Position numbers and translations under genes: made by a program. A model generated the notes under the pieces. That model was not told the origin of the DNA. It saw only the letters and a program-made list of their open reading frames with translations, and did no database searches. Positions 20,344 through 22,441 of a stretch of DNA of 22,441 nt are shown here, piece after piece. Every line of letters starts with the position of its first letter. The stretch's first letter is position 1. The DNA comes from Mesostigma viride (taxonomy: Eukaryota; Streptophyta; Mesostigmatophyceae; Mesostigmatales; Mesostigmataceae), in NCBI GenBank assembly GCA_009746045.1, contig RPFO01000548.1, positions 1-22,441 on the forward strand, written 5' to 3'.

Positions 20344-22189
20344 ATGGAAGCACCAGCGATGGAAGCGATGGAAGCACCAGGAATGGAAAGGGACACCATG
20401 GATGCCGGCCCTGCACCACCGGGGCAAGAGAACCTGACCACGGATACTGGCCCTGTATCCGTGGAGACAGGTGTAGATGATGAAAAAAAAAAAAAGCAAG
20501 CGACCGTATAATATTAAGGCAGTTCCTAAAGCCATGAAGGGCCTGGGCATTATGGAGCCCGATGCGGGGGCGCAGGTTTTTGGAATGCTATTCTCGCTGC
20601 TTGTCCTGGTGGTCGTGTTGCTCGTCATGGCGAGACGAGGGCTCCGTCTTAGCGCTGCCGCCGTCTTAGCAAAATGCACCACGGATGCGTCCTGTGCTGC
20701 GGCACTTAGCAGGGACTGGGACTGTGGGTGTGGCCGCCATTGTTTGCGAAGCGTGCATTTCGAGGAGATAAGAGCGATGAGGACCGACATGTGGTCTAAG
20801 AAGCCTGCGGATCGGAAAGAGTTTATAAAGAACCAGCTTTTTCAGGCCGGCCAGCGAGAAACTGAAATTCCGGGGAGCTTGCGTCACAAACGCAGTCGAG
20901 ACGAGGGCTTCCTTTTCGCAGTGGATGGCTACGTTACTTACCCAGCTGACAGGCATCAGCCAGAGTCGGCAACCCCGTTTCGGCATCGCATGTGTGAAGC
21001 CGCTTTCCGCCGTGCTTTGTATATCAACCCCAATATGTGGCACGCGGCTGTCAAGGAGACAACCCGCCCTCGACCTTTGCCTGGCGATCGTGATTTGGAG
21101 TCCGGCTTGGGTAGCACTGCTGGACGGCGCATTGGGGTATCCCGGTCATTGTCTGCCAAGATTGGGGAGGCCAAGGCGCTTTGTGAGCTGTGGATTCGGC
21201 GTTGGTTCTGCCCAGCAGTTGAGAAGGATCCCCGGGATGGCGCCAGCATCATTGAGCAACCGTGCAAGAAGACTTTATACTCGGACTACACTGCAGAGCA
21301 GCAGGACTACGGAACACCTGTAGTTAGCATTTCGCTTTTCAGGACAATTTTTGAAGCAGTGAGAGTAAGCATGCGAGTCCGGATTGAGAAATATCGCACG
21401 AAAATTATGGGTGAGTGCTCCCGCTGCCGGAAGTTAAAGGATGCCATCTTGTCTTATCGGACCACTGACCGGGCCCGGTGGGAGGCTTTCAAAGAGAAGT
21501 TAGCTGATCACACCGACTTCTTTAATGGGGAACGGATGGCTTACCTGCAACGAAGGTTTGAGGGCGCCAAGCACTATTTTGTTTCCATAGTCATCGATGG
21601 TCTGGCGAAAATGAAGACGGCGGTTCCAACCAGGGGCAGCGCCTCGAAAGAGTGGCTTAGCAGCCGCAAGCTACATATACCCTACCAGCTGGTTTGCTCG
21701 ATTTTGCACGGAGTGAGGACGTACTTCTGGGTGATTATGCCTTGGGTAGCCAATTCTGAGGTTTCTGGTAATCCAGGGCGTGTCACTGCGACGCTGCTCA
21801 CACACCAATTGTTGGAAGTGGTGGTTGAGCGACCATGGGAAAGGTCCCACAATCCTGAGATCTGCGAGTTTGGCCTTGCCACGACACTCGTCCTTCAAGT
21901 GGACAGGGGTGGGGACAACATGAATAGCGAGCTATTGGGCTTTCTAGCGGTTCTCATTAACCGCCGTCTCTTTTCTCTCATCAGGGTGTGCCGCCTGCCC
22001 CCGGGGCACACCCATAATGACGCTGATCAGAGATTTGGTTGGTTTATCCGGTGGTACAACGGGATGAAGAACCGCGTGTCAGATCTCGCACCGGTGCTCA
22101 TGCTGACATTTCAAGATGTGTTGCAAGGGCTGACGCGTGCCTTTGCACACTTCTACGAGCAAGGCCCATCCGGAGCATGGCGACAATAA
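20344..22189 (+). CDS. DUF7869-like transposase-like protein, short form (module 2)
   Basis: The core frame is 20477-22189. It carries C83/C85/C89, C314/C317, D374 (SIVIDGLAKMK), LQVDRGGDNMN (D476) and GHTHNDADQRFG (510-521), in the same order and spacing as the protein at 5981. LSYRTTDR also recalls LSYRTTES there. Residues about 35-52 (FGMLFSLLVLVVVLLVMA) are strongly hydrophobic, unexpected for a nuclear enzyme. A leader ORF with ATG at 20344 (MEAPAMEAMEAPG) is related to exon 1 of the divergent gene. It could join the core through a 70-bp phase-0 intron (GT at 20506, AG at 20575) or through one base lost from an A13 run. The protein stops 49 residues after the GHTH motif box and lacks the C-terminal half of its relative. 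The TAA stop sits inside an AATAAA. Confidence 0.7.
20483..20495 (+). other. A13 homopolymer between leader and core frames
   Basis: Thirteen A follow GATGATG. The upstream leader frame and the downstream core frame differ by one base across it; losing one A would fuse them directly. Polymerase slippage, a sequencing error or splicing around it are all possible. Confidence 0.7.
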
Positions 22190-22190
22190 A
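22185..22190 (+). terminator. AATAAA overlapping the stop codon
   Basis: The string GACAATAAACCC contains both the TAA stop (22187-22189) and a candidate polyadenylation hexamer. This would give a very short 3' UTR or a premature transcript end. Confidence 0.3.
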
Positions 22191-22441
22191 CCCACTGCCG
22201 CCATCTGCCAAGGTTGGTTTTCTTTAAAATACTATGAATTTCTTCCGGGTTCTTCTTCTTTTCCATATGTAGCATGCCAATCTCGCCTCTGTGATTTATC
22301 ATTCTCTGAGAATATATATACCCATACATTCTATATGCCCCCTCCCCCCCTCCCGCCTCGGCTCCCACCGGCTCCCAGCCCCCGCCGCCCGACTACTCGG
22401 CCAGTTGGCCTTGGCTTGACACGGTTCCCTGGGATGCATGC
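22191..22441. other. Right flank, no gene seen
   Basis: Pyrimidine-rich runs lie near 22240-22260 and C-rich runs at about 22336-22395. No domain, inverted repeat partner or ORF of note is visible before the window ends. Confidence 0.4.

Larger units (their letters stand above)
19690..20490. repeat. Imperfect inverted duplication spanning the divergent promoter
   Basis: The coding leader of the leftward gene (reverse complement of about 19685-19760) and that of the rightward gene (about 20410-20490) share CACCGGGGCAAGAGAAC and GGCCCTGTATC-GTGG strings. They encode related peptides APPGQEN...DTGPVSV. Symmetry continues inward through a TACTCC...ACCACC block (about 19955-19974 and 20276-20292), minisatellite arms and an inner palindrome. 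The whole intergenic region is therefore an old inverted duplication. Confidence 0.75.

Overview
The window is nuclear DNA from a eukaryote. It has spliceable GT-AG introns (all those I place are phase 0), AATAAA-type signals, long homopolymeric amino-acid tracts, and very many tandem repeats. No rRNA, tRNA, CRISPR or bacterial-style operon is visible. A GC-rich alga or other protist is my best guess, from the repeat style, the DUF7869-like proteins and the DIRS/Ngaro-type tyrosine recombinase; the sequence does not settle the lineage. Essentially all of the recognisable coding content is mobile-element-like.

Layout. (1) 1-1078: flank with only a weak ORF. (2) 1079-12348, 'module 1': two head-to-head genes. 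The leftward gene (exons 4296-2014 and 1588-1469) encodes a zinc-finger/coiled-coil/polyglutamine protein. The rightward gene (5981-11151) encodes a large DUF7869-like, transposase-like protein that is interrupted by a GC-rich minisatellite and by a single-G deletion. Between them lie about 1.03 kb of a 149-bp satellite built from 8-bp units, and then a dimeric GC-box tandem-repeat promoter. A 29-bp perfect inverted repeat brackets the pair (candidate terminal repeats). (3) 12581-13800: a decayed leftward gag-like gene with two CCHC knuckles, a TATA box and heat-shock-element-like sites. (4) 14521-16322: the 3' end of a leftward DIRS/Ngaro-like retroelement, with a frameshifted tyrosine recombinase, an NPGP (2A-like) motif upstream of it, and a 115-bp perfect direct repeat arranged like a B1-A2-B2 split repeat. 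(5) 16440-22189, 'module 2': a second head-to-head pair. The leftward gene (19841-17222, three or more exons) encodes an acidic/coiled-coil protein; the rightward gene (20344-22189) encodes a second DUF7869-like protein. They are separated by a palindrome made of 8-bp minisatellite arms and share a duplicated leader peptide.

The most interesting signal is the repeated architecture. Twice in 22 kb a DUF7869-like protein with a D...D...D/D pattern is paired divergently with an unrelated-looking coiled-coil protein. In both cases 8-bp-period minisatellites of different sequence occupy the shared promoter region and the region at or beyond the 3' end of the coiled-coil gene. I infer a two-gene DNA-transposon-like system (catalytic protein plus accessory DNA-binding or assembly protein, with repeat arrays as possible binding sites). 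This is a hypothesis from sequence reading only; no database search was run.
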